From: an uncultured Saprospiraceae bacterium
Lineage (GTDB): Bacteria; Bacteroidota; Bacteroidia; Chitinophagales; Saprospiraceae
Length of the DNA stretch: 16,016 nucleotides
Assembly: GCA_937921525.1 (NCBI GenBank)
Contig: CAKZUM010000710.1
Span: 1-16,016, forward strand
Reading direction: 5' to 3'
The notes below the pieces were generated by a model. It saw only the letters and a list, made by a program, of their open reading frames with translations, did not search any database and had not been told where the DNA came from. The position numbers and the translations under genes were made by a program. Shown here in pieces: positions 1 through 7,243 of this stretch (position 1 is the first letter of the stretch; every line of letters begins with the position of its first letter).

Positions 1-38
1 ACTAGACTGCCCAAGAAAGAAAGATTCGATATGTTTTT

Positions 39-53
39 AAGGCTTTCCGCCTT
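39..53. terminator. Small hairpin downstream of ftsZ, weak terminator candidate
   Basis: AAGGC (39-43) and GCCTT (49-53) pair around a 5-nt loop just after the ftsZ stop. On the minus strand it is not followed by a T-run; the pyrimidine-rich flank is on the plus side (54-65). It may mark the end of the cluster or stabilise the mRNA 3' end, but it is a weak intrinsic terminator. Nothing else is recognisable in bases 1-63. Confidence 0.25.
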
Positions 54-63
54 TCTTATTTAT

Positions 64-1479
64 TTAATCAACATTGCCATGTAAAAAAGAATTACTAGAA
101 GTAATGTCTGGTTCTTCTTCGTCAGATACAGACCAGTTGGAGTGCGTTTCTTCAGAAGAATGAGGCACTTTGTTTAGTTTAATATTCCGTCTCAAATAAG
201 CTGGTTGGTTTTCCAGATCATTTATTACTTTAGGATTATTTAATTTGGAGACGGAGCCTTTAGTTTTCTTTTTACTCTTTTCCTTTCGACTACGTTGCTC
301 CAGTATTTCTTTATCTTCCTTTAGATAGGGTTCTTCGTAAGAATAATGCCCTTTTCTATATCGTTCTACTCTAGTTTGTACATCCTCAAATTCAAAAATA
401 TTAGCCTCCTCTGTACTAAGGGTTGTTAAATCCAAGGAATCTTTTTTTTTGGATTGTACGGGTTCTTCATCATCCAAATTAACTACTATTCTTGTCTCTT
501 CTTCTTTTTCGATTTTATCTGTTTTACTTTCAAAACCAGTTGCTATGATGGTTACACTAATTTTATCGCCCAAGGTCTCATCAAAACAATTACCCCAGAT
601 TAAATTAGTTCCAAAGCCCGCTTCTTCTTGAACGAATTCTGTAATTTCAAAAATTTCGTCCATTGTTACTTCCTTGACACCAGAAGTAATATTTAATAAG
701 ATATGCTCTGCTCCTTTGATATTACTATCTTCTAATAAAGGAGAATTTAAAGCATCATCTACTGCTCGTTTTGCTCGATCATCTCCTTCAGCAGCAGCAG
801 TACCCATAATGGCAACACCACTACCTCGCATCACTGTATTTACATCTTCAAAATCTACGTTTACATATCCCGGTACGGTAATAATTTCTGCGATTCCTTT
901 GGCTGCTGTTGTTAAAACGCTATCTGCTTGTCCAAAAGCTTCTGTTAGTGAAAGATTACCGAAAATGCGCCGTAGTTTATCATTAGAAATGACGACAAGC
1001 GTATCTACATTATTCTTTAATTCTTCTAGTCCTTCATATCCTTGAGACATTCTTCTTCGCCCCTCGAATGTAAAAGGTAAGGTGACAATTCCAACTGTTA
1101 AAATCCCCATCTCTTGGGCCGTTTTAGCAATGATTGGAGCAGCTCCTGTCCCTGTACCGCCACCCATTCCAGCGGTTACAAATAACATCTTTGTACCATC
1201 ACTTAAAAAACGAGTTACCTCTTCCAATGATTCGATACAAGCTTCCCTACCTACTTGAGGTTTAGAGCCAGCACCCCGACCATCTGTTAGCGCAGGACCT
1301 AGTTGTAGTTTCACTGGTACAGGACTGGTATCCATCGCCTGGATATCCGTGTTACTTATGGCGAAATCTACTCCCACAATGCCTTGTTTGAACATGTGTG
1401 TGACAGCATTACTTCCTCCTCCTCCTACACCAAGTACTTTAATTATAGATCCTCCATCTTTGGGCATATCAAAAATCAT
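64..1479 (-). CDS. ftsZ: Cell division protein FtsZ (tubulin-like GTPase)
   Basis: FtsZ polymerises with GTP on the inner face of the membrane into the ring that recruits the division machinery. The 471-residue product has the nucleotide-binding core at its N-terminus, the tubulin signature GGGTGTG at 106-112, and the T7 synergy loop NVDFEDV at 207-213 with both catalytic aspartates. The globular part ends near residue 317. A charged linker follows (about 318-425), then PAYLRRNIKL and the terminal NSFLHGNVD, which matches the FtsA-binding tail of Bacteroidota FtsZ. The length is normal for this phylum and longer than the roughly 383 residues of E. coli. The ATG start has no Shine-Dalgarno. 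ftsZ is the last gene of the cluster, 162 bp after ftsA, and that gap holds a heptamer inverted repeat. Confidence 0.98.
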   Translation of the reverse strand: MIFDMPKDGGSIIKVLGVGGGGSNAVTHMFKQGIVGVDFAISNTDIQAMDTSPVPVKLQLGPALTDGRGAGSKPQVGREACIESLEEVTRFLSDGTKMLFVTAGMGGGTGTGAAPIIAKTAQEMGILTVGIVTLPFTFEGRRRMSQGYEGLEELKNNVDTLVVISNDKLRRIFGNLSLTEAFGQADSVLTTAAKGIAEIITVPGYVNVDFEDVNTVMRGSGVAIMGTAAAEGDDRAKRAVDDALNSPLLEDSNIKGAEHILLNITSGVKEVTMDEIFEITEFVQEEAGFGTNLIWGNCFDETLGDKISVTIIATGFESKTDKIEKEEETRIVVNLDDEEPVQSKKKDSLDLTTLSTEEANIFEFEDVQTRVERYRKGHYSYEEPYLKEDKEILEQRSRKEKSKKKTKGSVSKLNNPKVINDLENQPAYLRRNIKLNKVPHSSEETHSNWSVSDEEEPDITSSNSFLHGNVD

Positions 1480-1533
1480 AGTTCGAAAGTTTTCTCAGTT
1501 AATTGATTTTGTTTTTTGTTGGTCATTATTTTT

Positions 1534-1636
1534 GAGAGTAGAGAGCAGAGGACAGAGAGTAGAGACAGTATTCGTTTTCAATTAATTAAATTTCTCATTT
1601 TCTAAACGTATTTCGTCTCTATTCTCTACTCTCTCT
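1534..1636. repeat. Heptamer-built inverted repeat between ftsA and ftsZ (AGAG family, copy A)
   Basis: Positions 1534-1568 read as five consecutive 7-bp units: GAGAGTA, GAGAGCA, GAGGACA, GAGAGTA, GAGACAG. The right arm (1604-1636) is roughly their reverse complement and is also CTCT-rich, so the stretch can fold into a long imperfect hairpin with an AT-rich loop. The ends lack the ACTACT termini of the copies at 3051 and 6599, so this copy looks degenerate. It fills most of the ftsA-ftsZ gap. Whether it affects mRNA stability or termination is unknown. Confidence 0.75.
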
Positions 1637-1641
1637 TCTTT

Positions 1642-2976
1642 TTAATAGTATTCTGCATCTGGTTCCGCTTCAAACCAGTCTCTAATTCTTTTAAATACTT
1701 TTGAATAACTTTTGTCTTCCTTTGTCAGTATCTCTTCGGGTATCTCTTCTACTACTTCCTCTACTACTGGTACTTTGATTTCATGAGAGTATACTAATTC
1801 ACCAGCTTCTACTCTTTCGATTCCTTTTAATAATAATCCGACTACTGTAGAATATACAGGGCTATAAAGTTGCTCCAAGTTACCACTCGCTAATTGTTCT
1901 GCTGGTATACCAATTCTAGTGGTAATGCCTGTGTGAAATTCCGTTAGCTTATCTATATTTTTTAGTAAAGCACCTCCACCAGTCAATACGATACCGCCAA
2001 TTAATTTATGCTCATATCCAGATAACTGAATCTGGTGCATCACGTAATCTAATATTTCTTCTACTCTTGCTTGGATAATGAGCGCAAGATTCTTTTCAGA
2101 TATTTCTTTAGGATCTCTTCCTTTTAAACCGGGAATTGCAATGACCCTATTATCATATACCTCCTCTGCTAAGGCAGAACCAAACTTAACTTTTAATTTT
2201 TCTGCTTGGTTTTTCATCACCGTGCATCCTTCTTTGATGTCTTTAGTAACGACATCTCCACCAAAAGGAACGATAGCCGTATGTCTCAATATACCGTCAT
2301 AGAATACAGAAATATCCGTTGTTCCTCCTCCTATATCTACTAGTGCAACTCCTGCTTCTTTTTCTTCGTCACTCAAAACAGAATCGGAGGAAGCAATAGG
2401 TTCCAAAGTAATATCAGCTACTTCACATCCTGCTTTTTCTATACACTTTCTCAAATTATTGGAAGCCGAAATTTGGCCAGTGATAATATGAAAGTTAGCT
2501 TCCAATCTAATTCCTGACATACCAATAGGATCTATAATACCCTGTTCCCCATCTACTGTATAATCTTGTGGAATGGCATGGATAATTTTATCTCCCGGTG
2601 GCAATACTAAACGATGCATATCACTCACTAATTTATTAATATCTCCATCTCCTATTTCCGTATTAACATCTTCTCTTGTTAGTAAACCTCTATGATGTAA
2701 GCTTTTAATATGTTGACCAGCAATACCTACATGTACTACTCTAAACTTAGTTGAAGCTTGCCTTTCTGCTAAGGCTACCGCATCAGCAATGGCTTTTACT
2801 GTTTTCTCTATATTTGTTACAACCCCACGAATAACACCTGTAGATGCTACTTTTCCAATACCCAATACTTCTAGTTTACCGTGCTCATTTCTTCTGCCAG
2901 CAATAGCACAAACTTTTGTTGTCCCAATATCTAATGCGACTATTAATTCTTTTTGTTCTTTAGTGTTTAACTCCAT
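1642..2976 (-). CDS. ftsA: Cell division protein FtsA (actin-like membrane tether)
   Basis: FtsA is the actin-fold ATPase that anchors FtsZ filaments to the membrane and signals to FtsW/FtsI. In the 444-residue product I see the phosphate-1 motif DIGTTK at 16-21, phosphate-2 DIGGGTTD at 214-221, and the adenosine motif GIVLTGGGALL at 328-338. The SHS2/1C subdomain lies at about 84-165. After an acidic, proline-containing linker (about 403-420), the basic amphipathic segment YSKVFKRIRDWF (424-435) fits the membrane-targeting helix. The start is ATG. It lies 290 bp after ftsQ and 162 bp before ftsZ; both gaps carry related inverted repeats. Confidence 0.97.
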   Translation of the reverse strand: MELNTKEQKELIVALDIGTTKVCAIAGRRNEHGKLEVLGIGKVASTGVIRGVVTNIEKTVKAIADAVALAERQASTKFRVVHVGIAGQHIKSLHHRGLLTREDVNTEIGDGDINKLVSDMHRLVLPPGDKIIHAIPQDYTVDGEQGIIDPIGMSGIRLEANFHIITGQISASNNLRKCIEKAGCEVADITLEPIASSDSVLSDEEKEAGVALVDIGGGTTDISVFYDGILRHTAIVPFGGDVVTKDIKEGCTVMKNQAEKLKVKFGSALAEEVYDNRVIAIPGLKGRDPKEISEKNLALIIQARVEEILDYVMHQIQLSGYEHKLIGGIVLTGGGALLKNIDKLTEFHTGITTRIGIPAEQLASGNLEQLYSPVYSTVVGLLLKGIERVEAGELVYSHEIKVPVVEEVVEEIPEEILTKEDKSYSKVFKRIRDWFEAEPDAEYY

Positions 2977-3050
2977 GATCTAGTGTTTTCTAGTAAGTTA
3001 GCAGTAGGTATTGAATACACACTACTTTATGGTTAATCCTTGGTTATTTA

Positions 3051-3222
3051 CACTACTGGGCATTGTTTAGAACAGAGAGCAGAGAAGAGAGACGTATCTC
3101 GATCAGAGAACGACAAAAATTCGTCATTTTTTAAACGTAATCTGTCTCTATTCTCTGCTCTCGCTTCCCCGCCCGCCTGACGGCATTCGGGCTGGTCTGC
3201 TCTTCAAAATGTCTAGTAGTAT
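3051..3222. repeat. MITE-like palindromic element between ftsQ and ftsA (AGAG family, copy B)
   Basis: The left end ACTACTGGGCATTGTTT (from 3052) matches the reverse complement of the right end (3203-3220), which reads ACTACTAGACATTTT. Inside, heptamers GAACAGA, GAGCAGA and GAAGAGA (3070-3090) pair with the CTCT-rich arm at 3136-3162. The core TTTTTTAAACG at 3127-3137 resembles that of the copy at 6599-6752. The right arm is interrupted by a GC-rich insert at about 3163-3196. No protein is encoded. Matching ends with a palindromic body suggest a non-autonomous mobile or formerly mobile repeat; no target-site duplication is obvious to me. Confidence 0.7.
3163..3196. repeat. GC-rich hairpin inserted in the right arm of copy B
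   Basis: This run is strikingly GC-rich in an AT-rich region. It interrupts an otherwise conserved CTCT arm: copy C continues directly from CTCTGCTCTC-like sequence to CTGCTCTTTAAAATG. It can pair GCCC (3171-3174) with GGGC (3089 counted from 3000, i.e. 3189-3192), and inside that GCC (3175-3177) with GGC (3182-3184). It may be a second, nested small palindromic repeat. Function unknown. Confidence 0.5.
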
Positions 3223-3266
3223 GGTTATTATTTATATATCACTGTCAATTAATCCTTGAACAGTTA

Positions 3267-4055
3267 TTATCGTCTTCCTATAATTTGTCCGTTAAATCTC
3301 AAATCAAAAGCGCTGTATTTTTGCCATCCTTCCTCTGCAATTGCCTTTGAATAAAACAATTTTAAATTTGCTAATTTATCCGACATATTTTCATAAGTGC
3401 CTAAGTAGATTTTTTGTTTCCCTAATTTGGGTATTAAAACAAATTCCTTCTTTTTATTTAAATAAATTTGCTCCACCATCGCCCATAAAAAATCATCCGC
3501 TAGAATCTGTTTTGACAAATCAAATGTTTGAAACAAAAGATGATCTTTTTGCGACCTAAAGTCTGGAATAAATGGTGGAATATTTCCAGATGCAATCAGC
3601 ACCCTAGCTGTATAATTTCTTGATAGTGGCAACTTTTTACCATTGGCATCTAAGTAATAATTTACTCCTAAGCCATCAATAATTCGCATTACTGGCACCC
3701 GTTGAGTAATCACAATTTGTACTTTATTCTCTGCATCAATATAAGCATCTGCATCTGCTACAAAAGGATCATTTTCCAAGACTCTTTCTACTCGCTCTAT
3801 ATTGACAGCACCATGTGGCATCCCTTCTAAAGAAAAACCAAAACTTCTATCTAGTATAGCCAAGACATCACCTATTGTTATCAGATCCTGACCTTCTGGC
3901 AACGGCTCAATTTGTACGACCACCGCTTTCGTTTTTGTGGCTGTTTTTCTTTTGGCCGCTGCTATAATGATTCCTATTATAAGCAAGACCAAAATCAAAG
4001 ATCCAACAAATTTAAGCGTTCTTGCTACTTCTAGTTTTTTTGATGGTTTTTTCAA
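3267..4055 (-). CDS. ftsQ: Cell division protein FtsQ (POTRA-domain membrane protein)
   Basis: FtsQ is a bitopic membrane protein that scaffolds the FtsL/FtsB/FtsW/FtsI part of the divisome. The 262-residue product has a basic N-terminus, one membrane helix at about 13-34, and a POTRA-like domain at about 45-117. The family-typical segments RVPVMRI (119-125) and YLDANGKKLPL (134-144) follow, and it ends in DLRFNGQIIGRR. The start appears to be TTG at 4055: an in-frame TAA lies eight codons upstream, and the first internal Met (residue 79) is beyond the membrane helix. It follows murG after a repeat-filled 219 bp where murC would normally sit. Confidence 0.93.
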   Translation of the reverse strand: MKKPSKKLEVARTLKFVGSLILVLLIIGIIIAAAKRKTATKTKAVVVQIEPLPEGQDLITIGDVLAILDRSFGFSLEGMPHGAVNIERVERVLENDPFVADADAYIDAENKVQIVITQRVPVMRIIDGLGVNYYLDANGKKLPLSRNYTARVLIASGNIPPFIPDFRSQKDHLLFQTFDLSKQILADDFLWAMVEQIYLNKKKEFVLIPKLGKQKIYLGTYENMSDKLANLKLFYSKAIAEEGWQKYSAFDLRFNGQIIGRR

Positions 4056-4076
4056 TGATAAATACTTGTTTATTTA

Positions 4077-4268
4077 GAAGTCAGAGGTCATTGTTTAGAA
4101 GTCAGAGTTCAGATCGTCAACTCCGTTGACTGTCAGGTGTCAGACTTATTATGTTGACTTCTAGATGCTACATAACATTCATACTGAAGTCTAGCGATCT
4201 CTGATAGCATCTCGCTCAAATCACGCTAGAATCTGACAACGAAGCGATCTGACTTCTGACAGCGCAGC
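4077..4268. repeat. GAAGTCA-family repeat cluster between murG and ftsQ (vacant murC position)
   Basis: The left part is a run of 7-bp units: GAAGTCA (4077), GAGGTCA (4084), an unrelated unit, GAAGTCA (4098), GAGTTCA (4105), GATCGTC (4112). A small perfect hairpin GTCAAC/GTTGAC (4116-4130) follows. The right end (4236-4268) carries AGCGATCTGACTTCTGACAG and AGCGCAGCG, whose reverse complement matches the left units. The same words recur at 6746-6797. The repeat stops six bases short of the murG stop codon. I see no coding potential and no Mur ligase remnant here. Confidence 0.75.
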
Positions 4269-4274
4269 GTTCTC

Positions 4275-5378
4275 TCAAGAGACTAAGCTTAAAACCTCTG
4301 TTGCTATATCCACAGCAGCATTTGGTTTTTCTAATCGGCGAACGTTCTGGCTCAGCTTTTTTGATAATGCTTCGTTACTCATAATATGGATAGCTTCCGG
4401 AATCATTCGCTGCTTAGCTTGTTGATCTTCTACTAAAATCGCTGCTTCCTTTTCCACTAATGCCAAGGCATTTTTAGTTTGATGATCCTCTGCCACATTT
4501 GGCGAAGGTATCAGGATTGCTGGTTTACCAACCATACACAATTCTGAAATAGTTAAAGCACCTGCTCTACAAATTACTACATCTGCTACTGCATAGGCCA
4601 AGTCCATTCTATCGAGAAAAGCTCGAATTTGGACGCTAGGCAATTTTGCAGTTGCGGTAGATTGATACGCTTCAATATAAAGCGATCCTGCTTGCCAGAT
4701 AACTTGTATCTCTTTATTTTCTTGAAGGATTTTAGTGTTAGCTGCCATCGCTTCGTTTAGCGTTTTAGCACCTAAACTTCCTCCAAATAAAAGAATTGTT
4801 TTTTTGCTTGAATCTAAATTAAAATGTGTTAGCCCTTTTTCTTTTAAATGAGCTAATTCTCTTATATCTGCTCTCACAGGATTACCTGTCCACTTCAACT
4901 TATCTTTTGGAAAAAATCGCTCCATATTTTGATACCCAGTACAAATTCTATCTGCTTTTTTAGCCAATAGTTTATTGGTCATCCCTGCATAAGAGTTTTG
5001 TTCTTGTACCAAAATAGGAATTCCCATTCTGCTCGCCATCTCCAAAGTGGGTCCACTTGCAAATCCACCTACTCCAATAACGACATCGGGTCGAAATCTT
5101 TTAAGGATTTTTCTAGCTTTCCATAAACTACTAATTAGTTTGAAAGGAAAAGATAAATTCCGTAAGGTCAATTTTCTATGAAAACCACTAATCCATAAAC
5201 CTTCAATTGGAAAGCCCGCTTTTGGTACTTTCTCCATCTCCATTTTCCCTTTTGCACCCACGAATAAAATAGCTATATCTGGCCGCTGCTTTTTGAGCGC
5301 ATTCGCTATGGCAATTGCAGGATAAATATGGCCACCTGATCCACCTCCACTTATGATTACTTTTAATTTTTTACTCAT
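4275..5378 (-). CDS. murG: MurG, UDP-GlcNAc:lipid I GlcNAc transferase
   Basis: MurG adds GlcNAc to lipid I to make lipid II at the cytoplasmic face of the membrane. The 367-residue GT-B fold protein shows the N-terminal loop GGGSGGHIYPA (11-21), VGGFASGP (103-110), and the acceptor-side QEQNSYAG (125-132). In the C-terminal donor domain it has GGSLGAK (199-205), RAGALTISEL (271-280) and SPNVAEDHQTKNA (292-304). Length and motif order are normal. The ATG start is 10 bp after ftsW, so the two are probably co-transcribed and translationally close. The usual next gene, murC, is absent and replaced by repeats. Confidence 0.98.
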   Translation of the reverse strand: MSKKLKVIISGGGSGGHIYPAIAIANALKKQRPDIAILFVGAKGKMEMEKVPKAGFPIEGLWISGFHRKLTLRNLSFPFKLISSLWKARKILKRFRPDVVIGVGGFASGPTLEMASRMGIPILVQEQNSYAGMTNKLLAKKADRICTGYQNMERFFPKDKLKWTGNPVRADIRELAHLKEKGLTHFNLDSSKKTILLFGGSLGAKTLNEAMAANTKILQENKEIQVIWQAGSLYIEAYQSTATAKLPSVQIRAFLDRMDLAYAVADVVICRAGALTISELCMVGKPAILIPSPNVAEDHQTKNALALVEKEAAILVEDQQAKQRMIPEAIHIMSNEALSKKLSQNVRRLEKPNAAVDIATEVLSLVS

Positions 5379-5388
5379 GTTTTAAAAG

Positions 5389-6534
5389 CTATTCTACTGC
5401 CGCCCCTTCCATATTTAGCTTCTCTATATTCTTACTTACACTTAAAATAATGCCGAAAGAGATACAAGTGAATATTAATGAGGTTCCTCCATAACTTACT
5501 AATGGTAAATTTTGACCTGTAACGGGTATCAAGTGGACTGCTACTGCTATATTTATCAAGGCTTGAATGACCATACTCAAGGTCAAACCTAAAGCCAACA
5601 TGGCACTAAAGCCCTTACTACTATTCGTTACCAATCTAGCTACTCTAAAAAGTAGTAGTAGGTATAAACCTATGATAGTCACTCCTCCAATCAGTCCGTA
5701 CTCTTCGCATATTGTAGAGAAGATAAAATCATTATAAGGATTTGGTAATGAGTTTCTTAGCAAACTATTTCCGGGTCCCAGTCCAATCAAGCCACCACTA
5801 GCAATCGCCATCATAGAGTGCTGCACTTGATAGCCACCATCATTACTATTGAACTCCCTCATCCTTGCTGTCCAGGTATCAGATCGGACTATCTCTGGGA
5901 AAAAATCACCTAGAATAATTAGAACGGCAAATACCATGACCATGCACATTATCAGCAAGCCGATATATTTCATATCTACTCGACCAATAAACATCATTAA
6001 CATACAGGTTAGAAATAATAAAATAGCAGTTGATAAATCTGCTGGTGCAATCAATCCACAAATAATTACTACAGGAATGATTACAGGCAAGAATGCACTG
6101 TTAAAATCTCTAATATATTCTGTAATAGATATAGCCTTGGCTAAATAAATAATGACTGCTAGTTTGGCAAAATCTGACGTCTGAAAAGTCAAGCCTACAA
6201 ACGGTATTTCAATCCATCTTCTACCTTGGTTTTCTCCTTCGAGTGCCAATGTGTACACTAAAAGCGGTATAGCTATCAAAAATAGTGTCGCTGCCATTTT
6301 GGAATACCGCATGGGGTGCATTAGGTAACAGATGTAGGTCAAAAACAAACCAAAACCAAGTAATAATAAGTGCTTCATTAGAAAGAACCCTGTATCTCCT
6401 TGATGGTATTGAAATGCTAATGTACCTGTAGAACTATACACGATCACAATAGAGAACATTGCCAACAAAGCCACAATCATCCAGATTACTGGATCACCTC
6501 TTAATTCGGCAGAAATTCTACTACTTAGGGACAT
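5389..6534 (-). CDS. ftsW: FtsW, SEDS-family septal peptidoglycan polymerase
   Basis: FtsW polymerises lipid II into glycan strands at the septum, working as a pair with FtsI. The 381-residue protein is almost entirely hydrophobic helices, about ten by eye. Family motifs are GRRWIEI (104-110) with the following QTSDFAKL, NPYNDFIFSTICEEYG with the likely catalytic Asp269, and VTGQNLPLVSYGGTS (338-352). The second part of the motif set and the length favour FtsW over RodA, and the neighbours (murG, ftsQ) support it. ATG start. Upstream lies a 709-bp gap instead of murD; downstream murG follows after 10 bp. Confidence 0.97.
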   Translation of the reverse strand: MSLSSRISAELRGDPVIWMIVALLAMFSIVIVYSSTGTLAFQYHQGDTGFFLMKHLLLLGFGLFLTYICYLMHPMRYSKMAATLFLIAIPLLVYTLALEGENQGRRWIEIPFVGLTFQTSDFAKLAVIIYLAKAISITEYIRDFNSAFLPVIIPVVIICGLIAPADLSTAILLFLTCMLMMFIGRVDMKYIGLLIMCMVMVFAVLIILGDFFPEIVRSDTWTARMREFNSNDGGYQVQHSMMAIASGGLIGLGPGNSLLRNSLPNPYNDFIFSTICEEYGLIGGVTIIGLYLLLLFRVARLVTNSSKGFSAMLALGLTLSMVIQALINIAVAVHLIPVTGQNLPLVSYGGTSLIFTCISFGIILSVSKNIEKLNMEGAAVE

Positions 6535-6563
6535 GTACTTTTATCTTTTTAGTTACTATTTTA

Positions 6564-6797
6564 TGAAGAAGTCAGTCGTCAGATCGTCCTTACAAGGCTG
6601 AACATTTTTAGAACAGAGAGCAGAGAAGCGAGAGCAGAGACAGATTTCGTTTAAAAAACTATGAGATTTCGTCATTTTTTTAAACGAAATCTGTCTCTAC
6701 TCTCTGCTCTCTATTCTCTGCTCTTTAAAATGTCCAGTAGTGTGCAATCTGACAGCGCAGCGATCTGGCTTCTGACAGCATAGCGATCTGACTTCTT
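6564..6797. repeat. Nested inverted repeats upstream of ftsW (vacant murD position)
   Basis: Two repeat families are nested. The outer arms are GAAGTCA-family: GAAGAAGTCAGTCGTCAGAT from 6565, and AGCGATCTGACTTCTT at 6782-6797 with TCTGACAGCGCAGCG at 6748 and TCTGACAGCATAGCG at 6771. Inside is AGAG-family copy C (about 6599-6752). Its left arm reads GAACAGA, GAGCAGA, GAAGCGA, GAGCAGA, GACAGAT (6611-6645) and then TTCGTTTAAAAAAC. The right arm (6674-6727) is the reverse complement plus one extra heptamer. The right end TTTAAAATGTCCAGTAGTG matches the terminus of the copy at 3222. The inner hairpin has arms of about 50 bp. Confidence 0.8.
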
Positions 6798-7243
6798 AAG
6801 ATAGTAAGTCTTTATCTAATGTTATATTTAGGGGGGTATCTAAGGAAGGAGAGACCATGTCCCTGTCAGTGAGGGGGACTCAGCAATGACAGCAGAACAG
6901 TAGTTCTTGAAATAGTCAAAAATCTTCCTAAATACTTTTAGCCCGTAGTAATTTTGTTTAACTCTTACTTATTATCACAGCATGATAAGTGTAAGTAGTA
7001 TAGTAATACCACTACAAAAGCTTAACTTTTCTCGGAAGTTTTTTCAAATAGTCCAGAGTGGGTATTAAAAAACTAATTAGGTGAATACCTGTTGTTTTTA
7101 TAATACCTTAGTAAAGGCAGATGTAGTTTTCTCATGGTATATAAGCAAGAAATTAATTTATTTCTTAGCTCTATTTCTTGATTCAAAATACTAATGTTTC
7201 TATGAACACTAGTAAAAAAGATCAAGTTTTTATTGTTGTCGTG
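6798..7243. other. Long non-coding gap between mraY and ftsW with several hairpins
   Basis: I see no convincing gene and no Mur ligase motif on either strand. Several structures stand out. A GC-richer island at 6832-6900 holds two mutually exclusive pairings, GTCCC/GGGAC (6859-6863 with 6875-6879) and CTGTCA/TGACAG (6863-6868 with 6887-6892). An imperfect hairpin lies at 6964-6995 (CTTAC.../...GTAAG). A 13-bp hairpin with a single bulge has arms 7061-7073 and 7094-7107, and its loop contains AGGT/ACCT. The rest is AT-rich. A structured untranslated RNA or decayed mobile DNA are both possible. Confidence 0.45.

Noticed and set aside
449..1585. Plus-strand open frames opposite ftsZ (449-631, 674-1045, 1349-1585)
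   Set aside because: They lie antisense to a well-supported gene, show no domains, and arise from its codon usage.
6857..6889. Ten-residue plus-strand frame preceded by AAGGAAGGAG
   Set aside because: The purine run looks like a ribosome site, but the frame is tiny, lies within a hairpin-rich stretch, and Bacteroidota rarely rely on Shine-Dalgarno.
6535..7243. A decayed murD pseudogene between mraY and ftsW
   Set aside because: Reading both strands, I found no P-loop, no Mur ligase motifs and no long frameshifted stretch; the gap is repeats and AT-rich spacer.
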